From Acarospora socialis (Eukaryota; Ascomycota; Lecanoromycetes; Acarosporales; Acarosporaceae), in NCBI GenBank assembly GCA_025617375.2, contig JAMYGW020000003.1, positions 1,426,001-1,490,000 on the forward strand: a stretch of DNA of 64,000 nt, read 5' to 3'. This document shows, piece by piece, positions 1 to 13,062 of the stretch. Below the pieces are notes generated by a model that made no database searches, was not told where the DNA came from, and worked only from the letters and a program-made list of their open reading frames with translations. The position numbers were made by a program, and so were the translations under genes. Within the stretch, counting starts at the first letter, position 1. Each line of letters opens with the position of its first letter.

Positions 1-1339
1 CAGGAACGGGCGGAACAACAGCTGGTGTGTTGAGAGTCTCACATCGCAATCTAGTGAACGTACCATAGTACATCTACGGACATTCAGCTTCACGGCTTTA
101 AGACTCATGGCTGGGATGGGGGAATGAGTTGCGCAGGTTGAAACAACGAACATGTGAGTACAGAGGAACAGCCCATGGGTGATGCTGCAGCCCTAAGAGC
201 TAACTATGCCCTCTTATCTTACAATCCATGCGTGAAAAGCATATATGCAACTTTCAGTTAAAAACAAATATTGTTGAAGAGTCTTTCCGCCTAAGTCTAG
301 ATTCATGAGCAGGTGTTCATGGTGTAGTACAAATGGTACTGGATCAGGATCCATCTGGATGCGACAATGACCACCAAATCCGGCGTAAACGGCATTAACA
401 CTGAAGCCGACTCGGCGCATTAGATGGGATAATATTGGTTGCTACCTCATAAATATCGGCCCCTGCATGATATCTTCGAACCTCGCCTATGCAGGCTCTA
501 GTACTGCTGGTATAAAGGTACTCCCGGCCCCTTTTGAGAATTTACTAGGGTTTGCGAAGGAAGCCGTGAACGCGCATCGGATTTCATCAAGTTTGCCACA
601 TATCGTTTATGATGGCCTAATACTCTGTACCTCGTCCCGCCTGCCACTCTCACGTGTGCGCAATTCCACTTCCTTCAAATTCTCCGCTCCGCACCACAAA
701 TTCTTTCTCGGCCGCATCGTTCTGTGCCAGCTCGGACTCTAGCCTTGTTCCGTGGTGTTTTTATACGGCCGTTCACTCGCAAGTGTCCCTGATCTCGTAC
801 GAAGTACAGATGGCACGCAGGGGCTCGCTTCTTCTGACATAAGATACTTCGTACTGAACTTAAGTGTCGTACATACATGCTTCATGATATTTCTCAGTTC
901 TACCCAGAATTGACACTATTTCCATATCACCATACCTTAACTCCTATTGGAAGTCATCTTACCTTAGAAGTCCTGCAACTTCGACATTTCTCTAGATACC
1001 TTACTTTATAAATGTACAAGTATGTACCTCAATGACAAGTCACAGTCTCCTGCAACTACATGTTATTAGTATCTTAGTGCTTATGGAACTTCTTGACTGA
1101 GCTCTTCACTGCTGTCTTTAAAGATATATTGTGTTCGATTGCTCACTTTCTTATTTGTTTGCTTCCGTTCTCTTTTATGTTTTCTCAGGCCATTATAACT
1201 ACCCCAGGTACCTACTTTCGTGGCCTATTGACTAGGCGGAATGTGAGCGCACCTCCTCCTTGTGTGCTGCACTCGTAATCGCATGAGCACTGATTATTGA
1301 GACAGTGTTGTTACGAAGATCAGAAGAGTCGCCTCTAAT
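1..1339. other. Intergenic, no gene recognised
   Basis: I see only short open frames without family resemblance in this stretch. The right part is AT-rich with pyrimidine-rich runs before the ATG at 1340 and is probably the promoter and 5' leader of the transporter that follows. Confidence 0.5.
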
Positions 1340-3209
1340 ATGGCGTCTTCTGTAATGGCTACAATCGAAAACAACAGTGAGCAAGCTCAACAACACCAGA
1401 TAGTAAACCTATCTCTCGCAAACAACGAAGCGAATGTCCATGAGAGTGACGAAACGGTTTCCATTGAAACCGAGAACTCCAGGACACAAATCATTCCACA
1501 GACCCCTAAGCAAGGCTCTACAGCCCCGGATCCAGAATGGAGAGCTGGTAGAAATGAATGGATGATCATCATTGTCTTGGCAGTTGTATCTTTGATGGTT
1601 GCGCTTGACGCCACGATCTTAGTACCAGTCTTGCCTGTAAGTCTCCCCGAATTCGACATCAACGTTGTCTGGTGTGTTAATGCTGCCAGGCTATCGCGAG
1701 CGACCTCCATGGCAATGCAACAGATACCTTCTGGACTGGGACAGCCTACCTCTTGACCCAGTCAGTCTTTCAACCCTTCATAGTCGCTCTTTCGGACGTC
1801 TTCGGCCGCCGTTCGCTTTACCTGATCTCGCTGGGCTTCTTCACGATAGGCACTCTACTCTGCTGCTTCTCCCAGAACTTTAATGAGTTATTGGCTGGTC
1901 GGTCAATTCAAGGAGTTGGTGGTGGAGGCATCCTAGCCTTGGGGCTGGTGATTCTGACCGACATCATACCGCTCCGCCAGAGGCCTATCTACTTGGGTGT
2001 CAATCACATGTCGTGGGCACTAGGCTCGATTTCCGGACCCTTGATAGGAGGCTTGTTCGTCCAGCACACGACATGGCGCTGGATCTTTTACCTGAACTTT
2101 CCATTCTGCGGGATTGGGTTTCTGACCGTGCCTTTGGTGATGAGGTTACACGTGAAACGGGCTTCACTGAAGGAGCGACTCTTGCATGTGGACTGGATCG
2201 GAGGATTCCTGTTCGTCTCGAGCACATGCAGCTTTTTGATCGGCCTGACATGGGGCGGGTCCGAATACCCATGGTCAAGCTGGCGGACACTGGTTCCGAT
2301 CATCATCGGCCTTGCAGGAGTTATAGCAACAGTCATGTGGGAACGCTACGGAGCACCCAGACCGTTCCTTCGTCTTGAGCTCTTCAACTCGTATTCAGCC
2401 CTCGCTGCGTACACAGGCGCAGTTCTGCAAGGATTACTGGTAAGGGGCTTTCCCTCAGCACTATCTCAGACTCTCATGTTTAACCGCTCCGGCAGATGTT
2501 CTGCGAGCTTTACTATATCCCATTCTACCTCGAAAGCGTCAAGGGCTACAGCCCAACCATCACCGGCCTTGCGTTGATGCCCCTTACAGGCGCCATGCTC
2601 CCGACAAGCGTCATCGTTGGGAGACTCATGACCAGATTCGGCCGGTTTCGTTGGGCTGTCTGGCTCGGCTGGGTAGGAACCATAGTAGGCACTGGCTTGC
2701 TCATCTTGTTGGACGTTGATATCAAAACTTACGCTTGGGTCTTGATCTTTTTTGTTGTAGGTCTTGGCCACGGGCTGATCCTGATGTCTCTGAACTTCAG
2801 CCTTCAAGCCATGGCAGACACCCAGAACGTCGCTTACGCAGCCGCCATGTACACCTTTACGCGAACGTTCGGAATGTGTATCGGCGTAGCTGTCGGAGGG
2901 GCGGTCTTCCAAAATGAGTTAAAGAAGCATCTCGGCGACCTGCACCTCCCGACCGCGGTTGCGAACGATGCCGAAGGTTTCGTTGCTACTCTTACGGCTC
3001 TACCGAAAAACTCGGCGCAGTATCACGCATATGTCTCGGCTTACGCGGACTCTTTCAAGAATGTGTTTGAGGTTCTGACTGCGCTTGCTGGTTTGGCAGG
3101 TCTTCTCAGTCTGCTCATCAAAGAATACACAATGGACAAGGAACTAGATTCAGAGCACGTCTTGTTTCAAGGAGAGAAGAAGACATCTAACTCGTCAAGC
3201 CTTATCTAA
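1340..3209 (+). CDS. DHA2-type MFS multidrug transporter
   Basis: Predicted proton-driven drug/metabolite exporter of the plasma membrane, major facilitator superfamily, 14-spanner DHA2 group. Exons by eye: 1340-1636, 1690-2439, 2496-3209, giving 586 residues. Both introns (53 and 56 nt) have GTAAG donors, fall in phase 0 and restore a continuous frame. A hydrophilic N-terminus of about 75 residues precedes the first membrane segment. Motif A lies after TM2 (DVFGRR), and the antiporter motif C is visible as ALGSISGPLIGG followed by the WRWIFYLNFP stretch typical of DHA2 proteins. Length and the tail after the last helix fit the family. The substrate cannot be told from sequence. It stands alone next to the HET/NLR region with no biosynthetic cluster beside it. 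Confidence 0.9.
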
Positions 3210-3798
3210 GGCAAACACAGCCGTGAGACAGATGAAGTAGGTACTTTAGTTTACAATTGATAGGGGGAGTTACATCGATGGCGCTCGGGTCCTTACATAC
3301 CTCATGGTGCCTTGAAGGTTAGCGGTAGACTTGTGCTCGATCAGAGGCCAACACCAGGAGTAGTTGGTTTCAGAACAGTAATTAGAGAAGCATAGCTAAG
3401 TTATGAATCATTATCTGGTTGCTGATATTGCGGCGTATGCACGTCAGCATCTCACATGAAATGAATATCACATGTAGTTCTATACTAAGAACATTGATCT
3501 CGTGGTATGATATAACTCACCTCATGCACGATTTCATCAGAGCCGGGTTTAGGATGGAAGGTCAGTGGTGTTACCTACCTTACACATTCACGTCTGCTTC
3601 CATTTGTACCATAATCAGGATGTCTACCTTCCTTGGATGATCCAAAGACGAGCAAGGTGCACAAGACAGCCGTTCCACCATCTTTCCTGATCTTTACCGT
3701 CTCTATGTTAGTGGAGGGTTAGAAAACGATGGCGTATATGACATCCTTGATTTGATAGTCTCAGCTCAGACAGATTTGTTTGGCTGCATCATGTACAG
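3210..3798. other. Intergenic
   Basis: About 590 bases between the transporter stop and the HET remnant. Short frames only; nothing recognised. Confidence 0.4.
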
Positions 3799-5460
3799 TT
3801 GAATTTGTTTGATGATGGCTGGCTGATTCGAGGATTCTCAGATGACCCAGCAGCAGCCTTCATATCCACACCACCAATCGAGCACGATTTAGAGTCAGAC
3901 AGGACTTATTTGCAAGCGAAATCATGGATTCAAGATTGTCGTGACCATCATCCTGATTGTCCACCAAAACACAACACATTTCTCCCCAGTCGGGTGATAG
4001 ACGTTGGCCAGCGCGATAGCGATATACCGCGACTATATTTCAGCCATGAAGATGAGCGTCAGCCGTATGTAACTTGAGTTACTGCTGGGGAAAGCCGCAA
4101 ACGCAGGTATTGTCAAGCTCAAATATTGAAGAATAGTCTCGCTTTGGGTTGCCGTTCCCCAAATTGCCAAGGACCACCAGGGACGCAATCAATATCACGC
4201 GGAACCTCGGCATGAGGTTTATCTGGATAGATGCACTGTGCATCTTGCAAGACTCGGAGGCTGACAAGGAAAAAGAGGTTTTGCGGATGGACATGATATA
4301 TCATGGAGCTCACGTCACGATAGTGGCAGCCAGCTCCAGCGATTGCGATGGTGGCATTCTCCAGCTCCCTTTGCCGGAAAGCCAAAAGCCTTTTGCATTG
4401 CCCGTATTGTGTCCAAGCGGCAGTATTGGAAACATCATACTTGAGAAGAGGCATCAATACGAACTGAGTGGACTTCCAATAAGTTCTCGAGCTTGGGCCC
4501 TGCAAGAACGTCTGTTCGTCCCCACGACTCCTCATATGCACACAAAATTGACTCTTCTAGCAGTGCCAAAGCGCGCTTCTTAGCTGCGGCGGTGGTGATC
4601 CTCGTCCTCAGCAAGCGCCTCCAAAGAGGAATGAAGGCAGCCAGGCGCATGGAGATGGTGTTGGTCGTCTAAACTAGTCCGTATTCAGGGCTTCATCGCT
4701 AAGGCTAACAACCGATGTTGACGACGATCATTGGTGGAAAACCCCGTGATTCTGGGAGGACTGGAAAGGGAATTTGGAGGATACACGAAACGTAAGCATA
4801 GCGTTGAACAAGACCGCTTGCTTGCGATATCAGGCATCGCCGCCTTGTTCCAGGCCGCTCTGCCCACAGACGAGGTCTATGTTGCCGGCCTTTAGCTCAG
4901 CAAGAAAGACAGCGCGAAACAATATGTAATTGCTCTGCACTGGGCTTGCGGAGGCGAACACCGGACAAGGCCAAAGTCTTATTTTGGGCCGAGTTGGTCT
5001 TGGACTGGCTACTTACTGTGGGTCAACTGGTGGGATCCTGTTTCTGATGAAACCGTATGCAGTACTGTGCTGGATTATGCACTCCATTTGAAATCACCGG
5101 CTTCACCCTTTGGGGAATTGTTGGGAGATAGCTACCTCATCATTCAAGGTCCACTGATCAAGGAATAGACAGACATATGTGGCATGAACCCTGTCTATGA
5201 GTATGAGATAAAGCGTACAACGAATAAAGATCCGTCATTGAAGCTTTTCTCGACTATTCAGTGAATGATAGGGCTGAGTTACTGCAATCACGCCAAACGG
5301 ATCTATATTTTTTGCGGCTTATTAAGAACGGTGGTTTGATATTATCTCCAGTAGAAGGTCAACCGGGCCTATTCAGGAGGATAGGAAGAATCAGACAACC
5401 CCCTTTGGCACAGGATCAATGGTTTAGCGCAAGCGGGCTAGAAACAGTCAAGATCATCTA
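3799..5460 (+). pseudogene. Decayed HET-domain (heterokaryon incompatibility) gene
   Basis: Remnant of a HET-domain protein gene, the family that triggers fusion-cell death in filamentous ascomycetes. Three parts are recognisable in the expected order. An N-terminal lead-in of about 3799-4077 contains FLPSRVIDVG and PRLYFS. The HET core, about 4080-4545, contains RFIWIDALCILQD, a RMDMIYHGAHVTIVAASS stretch and SSRAWALQERLF. A C-terminal part, about 4680-5460, contains a LLAISGIA-like block, a GPSWSW-like block and the end motif GLILSPVEGQPGLFRRIG. It is broken in several places and cannot give a full-length product. Similarity to the family is still easy to see, so the decay looks fairly recent. 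It lies directly upstream of an intact NLR-type gene. Confidence 0.8.
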
Positions 5461-6116
5461 AGTGCTGGTTCAGATTATCTCAACCTCTGCAAAGTACGGC
5501 GTATTATCATGGTGGTTGATCGGGGCATCAATCGCAACTTTGCATGGCTCAGCTACGCTGTCTCGAAGCAATCCAATCAATCTAACTCGCTGATGACAAA
5601 CGCTGACAAGATCAATGTGGCATCTGTACTCACAGCGCGTGGGGTCAAACAGACTGTATGCGCTATCATTCATGTATTTCAGCTATGGACCTCAGGACAT
5701 ACCGGGTGATTTCATGAAATGGCTGCAAGACGTTATGTAAGGGTAATAAAGCTGGCCCATGCCAAACCTGATGGCTAGCGCTTTGAGAACGGTACAAGTG
5801 CAATGTTGGGTTGGCACAGACAGACATGGGAGACACTGGTGTGGTTGCAGGAACCAGCCGACCTGCAAGGTCCGTGTAGTGTGTAACATACTTTGCGTCT
5901 GCCTCGCAGCCTGGCTCTGCTACTACTCGGGCAAATCATGCGTCGTACTGCAGAGCCTCAAGATAGACGCAGCTCAAAACTACGGTCAGGCTGCCACATC
6001 GCTGAACCCGTCGTGATCCAGGAGAATTAATGCGACTGTGAAGAACTTATCGGAGCATACATCAGCCGCGGACTATGTTTCGTCTGATTTCAGATACTAA
6101 TCCGCAATAGAGAGAG
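5461..6116. other. Intergenic between HET remnant and NLR gene
   Basis: About 650 bases with short frames only. The last part is presumably the promoter of the NLR gene. No repeat or transposon end recognised. Confidence 0.4.
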
Positions 6117-9100
6117 ATGCCGATTCTCGGAAAGGTTTTCCGCAAGCAGGAGAAGAGCAGACCTCCAGGAGATGGCGAGGCTCTGCATGATACGACCGAG
6201 GCTAGCCCCAACGTCCAGCCATCGGTTGGTCCTCTTCCGGATCGAGCAGAAAGATATGGGCTTAGTTTTCTCAACCACAAGCAATTCGATGAAGATCTCA
6301 GGTCGAATAAAAAGCTCTATTCTGCCGACATCGTTGCCCTACATGGTCTCAATGGCGACGCATACAAAACTTGGACAGTCGACGAGACGAAGACAATGTG
6401 GCTATATCATTTCCTTCCGGCAGAGCTACCAGGTGCACGGATTTTCAGTTTCGGCTATCCGTCAGAGATTGGACTCAAATTGGCAACTGGCAAAGTGGAA
6501 GACTTTGCACGTTCGTTACTAAACGACTTGAATGCGAGGAGGTCCTCAGCTGAGGTATCTAGGCCAGAGTTGCTCGCTGTTAGTGCGAACAGAGTTGATC
6601 TGTTTCTCTGCTATGTAGGACTCGAGGCGGCCGATTATCTTTGTTTGCCATAGTATGGGCGGGCTCGTTGTCAAGCAGGTAAGATTCCCATACCACGGCG
6701 AAGCTCTCCGACTAAGTTGTGATAGGCTCTTATCACGGCGAAGCTGGACGACAATGACTACGGTAGTATTCGACAGTCGATAGTCGGTATACTGTTCTTC
6801 GCAACACCCCATCGTGGCTCGGGAGCAACACAATATCCCGAAGTATTGGCAAACGTTGCCAATTTTGCACTCGCAGGCGCTTCGGGAGTAACGGGCAGGA
6901 TGAGAACGGAGCTGCTTGAGATACTGTCGAAAGACTCGGAATCGCTAGTGAAACTAGCTACAGATTTCAGAAATCAGACGTCGCATATCAAGATTGTATC
7001 GTTCATCGAACAAAGCACCACCCCACCACTCAATATACGAGTAAGTAGGCACGATGTCGTACTTCAGCATCTTGCCGGCTGACAAGCGAAGATTGTCGAC
7101 GATAGTAGTGGGGTTCTGGGTATTGCGAATGAAACCATAGTTCCTATGGCGGGCTGCGATCATCGCCAGATATGTCGTTTCAAGAGCTCCTCTAGTTCCG
7201 GATATTTGATCGTCCTTGGCCACATCAAGAAACTAGCTGGCGGTCAGTCTTAGATAACTTTCCACACTAGCGGCCATGAGGTTACACGTGAAGGGTGATT
7301 TGGCTTGACAAATGTTCTAACTACAAACATGGCTCATAGGCCCTACGGCTTTGACTCCCGATCAGTTAGGTATGTCTGACAGGGGCGTTCAAAGGCACAC
7401 ACACTGACCAATGTATCTAGACTGTCTTAAGTCGTTGGGTTTCGAAATGGACATCGCGAATGCGCATACCGGAACCTGCGATTGGCTTTTCAATCATTCG
7501 GCCTATTATACTTGGCTGCGCCGGGAGAATCTTGCAAGGCACAACGGCATTCTTTGGATCCGAGGGAAGCCAGGATCGGGGAAATCGACATTGGTGAAAC
7601 ACGTACTTGTTCGGATTCAAAAGCTCTGTGGTAATTCGGCTTCAGTACTCTCGTTCTTTTTCAACGCTCGAGGTGATATGCTAGAGAGATCGGCAGCTGG
7701 ATTCTATCGATCTCTGCTTAGCCAGATTCTTAAGCAGCATAGGATTTGGCCTCCAGAAGTTCTGAGCAAATATCATGAAAAGCAGCTCAACGGCGAGAAC
7801 GTACAATGGCATTATACAGAGCTTCGCGACAGCCTGCGTGCTGCTCTCTTACAACACGGACAACACCCGATATATCTTTTCATCGACGCACTAGATGAAT
7901 GTCAGGAGGCCCAGCAGCACCACAATCAGGCATCGCGGAAAGAGATTGTTCTTTTTCTAGAAGATCTTGCCAGCTCTGGAAGTGACCGCTCACTGATCAA
8001 TATATGTGTTTCAAGGCGTCACTTTCCTAATCTTCCCAACAAACCTTTGGAGGTCTCATTGGATGGTCTCAACGATGGGGATATTGAAATGTATCTTCAG
8101 GCAAACCTAACACGGTCCCCTGGCTTTGACGCCGAAGTCCGCAACACACTGGTCCAAAAGGCACAGGGAATCTTCTTGTGGGTAGTTCTGGTCGTGGCAT
8201 CATTGAACGACACGGCTCACAATCCCCACTCTCGAAAGGAGCTTACGCATATTCTTGAAGCGATACCGGAGGACCTTGAGAGCATCTTTCAGAAAATCAC
8301 GGTAAACTTTTCTCAATCACATCGAAAGAGCAGTCAACAACTTTTCCAATGGGTCCTGTTCGCCGAACGTCCGTTGTATGTGGCTGAATTGACTTATGCG
8401 CTTGCTTGTAACGTATCGCATCATTCACTGGTTGCTATTGAGTCAGGGGAGGAGTTCGTGAGTATCGATCGAATGGAACAAAGGATCAGATTCCTATCGG
8501 GGGGACTTATAGAGGTTTCACTTGTTACTCCGACAAATCGCACCGACAAGGTATCGATTTCCTGGGACGAACCAGACGAGGAACCTCGAGTTCAATTCAT
8601 ACATGAGTCTGTGCGAGACTATTTTCTCTTCGGAGCAGGCTGGTCTAGCTTTCAGTCTTCTCCCACGGCCAGCAATGTCGCCGGCTCAAGTCACGAAATG
8701 CTCAAAACTACGTGTATCAATTATGTCCTGCTCGAAGAAATACAGTCGGCGAGCAATGGATATGCAAAAGAGTATGTGGATGGTTATTATGTGTATGAAC
8801 ACCGTATGGATGAAAACATGACCTCACAGATTATGGGCACGCCTTGACACTTCGACGTACCTATCCGCTTCTCGACTACGCTCCTCGCTCTGTCTTCTAT
8901 CATGCATCCAAGGCCGAACAGTATGGACTATCTCAGAACTCTCTTGGCGAGCGCTTCTTGGATCCCTTGGATAACCTGTTCAAGGTATGGACAATACTTT
9001 ACGGACTCGGTGCTACACCTTCATCCTGCTATTTGCTTGCCAAAAGTGCAGGACTGTGTAAATTAGTCGAGCTGGGGATATTCACCAGCTTACAGACCGT

Positions 9101-12100
9101 GCATGAGAGGCAAGGGCCCCTTGGATCTTTGAAAGGCTTTAGGCGGCCCTTATTACATTTGGCTGCGGAGAACAATCATTTGAATGTCGTTCAACTTCTA
9201 CTCAAAGGCCAGGTCGATATTGATTCTAACTTGGACGAGGGTATCACACCTCTGATGCTAGCTGCGGTAAGAGGTCACTGGCAGATTGTGAAAATACTAC
9301 TGAATGCAGGAGCGGATGTAAATGCAGAGACGAACTTGGGCACCCCCCCCAGTGTGGCAATTGGATTGGGTCGTGGCTCAATAGCCAAGCTGCTTGTTGA
9401 ACGAGGTGCGGATCTTAATGCAAGAAGGCTCGGATCAGATTATACTGACGGACACAAACCAGATTATACACCGCTGAAGGCAGCTGTGGAGGCTGGCCTT
9501 CAAGACATTGTAATGTTATTGCTTGACAAAGGAGCAGATGTGAATGCCGACCGAGGGCGAAATGACTGTCATAGTACTGCGCTTGTGCGAGCGGCATCCT
9601 CGGGGAACACAACAATTCTGCTAATGTTGCTCAACAAAAAGGCAGATATCAACACTTGTGCTCCAATAACGGCCTTGCAGATGGCTATAGATAGGTGCCA
9701 TCTCGATGTCGCGAGGATTTTACTGGATCGAGGTGCCGAAGTCGATGCTGAAGGTCCTCATGGTACTGCGCTATTCATTGCAGCCTCAAGGGAGGAAAAC
9801 GCGATCGCTGCCCTACAGCTCCTACTTGAGTACGGAGCAGAGGTCGATCCATGTCCCCGCCCTAAGGATTACCCGTCTCATAGATACGAGACAGCTTTAC
9901 ATGCTGCCGTTGAATCTGGCAACGCCGATGCTGTTCTATTCCTCTTGAGTAAGGGTGCTGAGACCAACCCGCCAAGCCAAGCAGAAAGAACACCACTAGA
10001 ACTCGCGGCCGTTCATGGCAATCATGTCGTATTCGACCTCTTACTCGCAAAAGGAGCAGACACTGAGAAACTCAAAGATCACCAAGGTGCTATCCTAGCA
10101 AGAGCCGCACGCCACGGGAATATCATGATCATCCGCCAACTCTTACTGCTTGGTATAGATGTCAACTTACCAGACATCCGCTTTGGCCCTGCAATATGTA
10201 TCGCAGCCGGAATGGGGCATGATCGACTCTTACAGCTTCTGATCTCAGCGGGAGCCAATGTCGAGCCAGATGGACACGGGAACGGTACGTCACCTCTTTG
10301 GCATGCTGCGTGGTACAAGTGCATTACGAGCGTGCAGCTTCTACTGGAGCACGGGGCGGAGGTCAACAGTTACAGCGCGCAGTGGGGTACTGCACTTTCA
10401 GCGGCCTCTCACGCAGATGACGTACTCATAGCGTTATTACTGCTCCAAAGCGGTGCGAATGTCAACCTCTCGGGGAGCCAGGGGAGCCCATTATCACAAG
10501 CTGCCGAACATGCAAGTAAAGAGATGGTGGAACTATTGCTGATTCACGGGGCAGAGATTGACCTACAACTTCAGAGCAATCCTCGATTCTCAAGCAACGC
10601 TCTAGCAAACGCAGTGAAGGAAGGACGACAAGATATCGTGGAACTTATTCTTGACAAGGTGGCCAATGTTCAAGGATCTCTTGCACTAGCCTTGGTGACG
10701 GCAGCTGAACAGGGCCAGGACGATATGATTGAGCTTTTATTAGCGCATGGAGCAGACATCAATGCCACGGCCGGGTCTCGACTTGGATCACCTCATTCCT
10801 ATCTGTTCCAGGACGTGGAACGACTGGCGACTCCATTAAGTGCTGCAGCACGGCTCGGATGGAAATCTACTGTTGAAATTTTGCTCGATCGGGGGGCTGA
10901 TCCTAATGCTCATGGCGGACTCGCCCTTCAAAGCTGCGTACGCCTGTACGAAGGCTCGGATATACTCGATCTTCTAATCCAACGTGGAGGTGATGTCAAC
11001 TGTGTTGGTGGACAGTACGGGTCTGTACTCGTAGCTGCTTGTGCCAAAGATCGAGAAGACCTTGTTGGAAAGCTCTTGGATATGGGTGCAAATCCGAATC
11101 CACCCATGTGTAAGGCCAACCTTTGCTCTGCATATGGTGCATATACTAATGCAAGTTCTCTTAGGTGGCAAGCACGGAAGCCCGCTTAAGGCAGCTGTTC
11201 ACAGTGGCAATGTCAATATTGTGCGAGCTCTATTACAGAAAGGGGCTAATCCTCATGCAACACACAAGGACTACGGAAACGTTTTGCATGCCTGTGGGAT
11301 GGCTATGAAACTCCACAACCGCGAAGAAATGGTTGACCTATGTCTGGGACTAAATGTGGATGTGAATTCGCCCGGTGGTACATTGGGGACTGCATTGCAA
11401 GCAGCTTGCTATTCTGGCTGTGAGGCCCTGGTCCGAGGCTTGCTTGATCGCGGAGCGGCCATTCACATGAACCAACCAATGAGTCAATGTGGTACCGCTC
11501 TTCATGCTGCAGCTGCATCTGGCTCAACTGAAATAGCACGGCTGTTACTTGACCGGGGAGCGAATATCAATGTCGCAAGTGGTACTCATGGGACACCCAT
11601 TCTAGCCGCAGCGGCAGAGGGCGACTTCGATATGGTCAAGTTCCTGATAGATAATGGTGCAGATATCCATGCTCAGTGTGGGAAAAACGGCACAATTTTG
11701 CAGAATGCAATATCAGCAATGTCAGAGGATTTTGATGGCACTGCCTACAATTCTCTCGGCCAGATAGAAAATGAGGGCAGTTCTACGAAGAGCGCTCATT
11801 CCTTTGAGATGGACGAGCAGCAATATAATGCAACAGAGGAAGATTGGGAAGCAGCTGAGACCCAATACTCGAACTCCACTCAGAGCGAGATCTCCAATGA
11901 TTTCGAGGACGATGTGCAGCTATTAAAGATTCTGATTAATCACGGCGCAGACATCAACGCAGTCAGTCCAACCTTTGGTACAGCTCTTTGCACAGCGTCC
12001 TTCAAAGGCTTTCCAGTATTTGTCGACTTGCTCCTTCAGAAAGGGGCAAACGTGGATTTATGCGGTGGAGAATATGAGACTCCTCTCATCGCCGCTATTG

Positions 12101-12375
12101 TCGGACTGTCAAACCTTCACATTCCTGAAGTGGCCGATCCAGACGGTTCTAGAACAAATGATTTTGACCTTCCCAGATGGAGAGATTATCTCAGATTCAA
12201 GGCAGATCATGACAGATTTAAGGCGCTAGTAGGGCTGCTCTTAAGGTATGGCATGGACCCCAATGTCCGAAGTGAGAAATACGGCACGGCTATGGATGTG
12301 GCAACAACTGGAGGATGGACTTGCTATACAACAAAGCTGCTGCTTGCTGAACATGGAGCCATAATTTCACGATAG
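6117..12375 (+). CDS. NLR-type STAND protein: alpha/beta hydrolase - NACHT - ankyrin repeats
   Basis: Very large fungal NOD-like receptor, likely a cytosolic non-self sensor. Exons by eye: 6117-6554, 6619-6678, 6726-7040, 7092-7242, 7340-7369, 7421-8782, 8830-11109, 11165-12375, about 1948 residues. Residues ~70-320 form a SERAC1/PGAP1-like hydrolase: DIVALHGLNGDAYKTWT, nucleophile elbow CHSMGG (Ser about 158), an acidic pair in IVDDSSGVLGI (about 274) and the likely catalytic His in GCDHR (about 295). The NACHT domain has a P-loop GKPGSGKST at about 380-388 and Walker B LFIDALDEC at about 484-492. From about residue 892 to the end there are some twenty-odd ankyrin repeats, interrupted by an acidic, Ser-rich insert near 11710-11920. 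All introns except one join frames cleanly. The join at 8782/8830 uses a weak GTTATT donor and is the least certain; a one-base error there is possible. The active-site and nucleotide-binding residues are all present. Confidence 0.85.
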
Positions 12376-13062
12376 ATGAATTTACGATACACCATGTTAT
12401 CTTTCCAACTGCTCAGTCCAGACCAAGTTGTTCCCCCGGAGAAGAAGTACGCACGTCCAATTCCCTCACGGATGTGTTGTCCCACCTTGGCATTCTTCAT
12501 GGGGTAGTAGTTGTGAGAGGAGAGACTGCCAGAGTTGTTGGACTGTTCAACAGCTTCATGCGTGGAAAAGCAGGGCCTTCCTCATCCATCAGGACTTCAA
12601 GCAAGGACGAGAACGACGAGCAACGACAACAGAGCCACTGCTAGCGAAACCGGCCAAAAATTCTTTCAGGTCCCGAGTCGAGGAGAGTTCAACCCGCCTC
12701 CCAAAGCACGTGGCACCGTACCCCTCTGTGTTGAAACCATCGGCTTTTCCCAGAAGCAATCGACCGGGTTCACTGTTGCTGTGGAGTCAATTATCTGTCC
12801 ATGGACAGTACCGTAGTACGCGCAGGAGGTAAACTCGGGTAGCGAAGCTCGACCTTGTTTACGGTAGCTGTCAAAACACACTCAGCTAGAGAGCAAATGG
12901 CAATTGGTGTGCCACAACTGAAAAGGTAACAAGCCTACTGCTGTCACCACTATCCTCTCGAAGGGTCCTTGTGATAGAGTGAAGAAAAATAGGATCGGTG
13001 CCTCATAAACGTTGTTCCGGGGATCTCTGTCCGCCAAGCCCCCACAGCCGCGTGGAGATGGG
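12376..13062. other. NLR 3' flank with an overlapping open frame
   Basis: No separate gene recognised. A frame different from the last NLR exon stays open from about 12351 to a TAG at 12642-12644 (about 97 codons) and reads with protein-like composition, including GILHGVVVVRGETARVVG and a Ser/charged tail. It has no ATG start that I would trust; it could be an alternative 3' exon, a remnant, or chance. Confidence 0.3.

Noticed and set aside
2000-2378. Long open frames on both strands inside the DHA2 transporter
   Set aside because: They overlap the real coding frame, have no homology features, and arise from codon bias.
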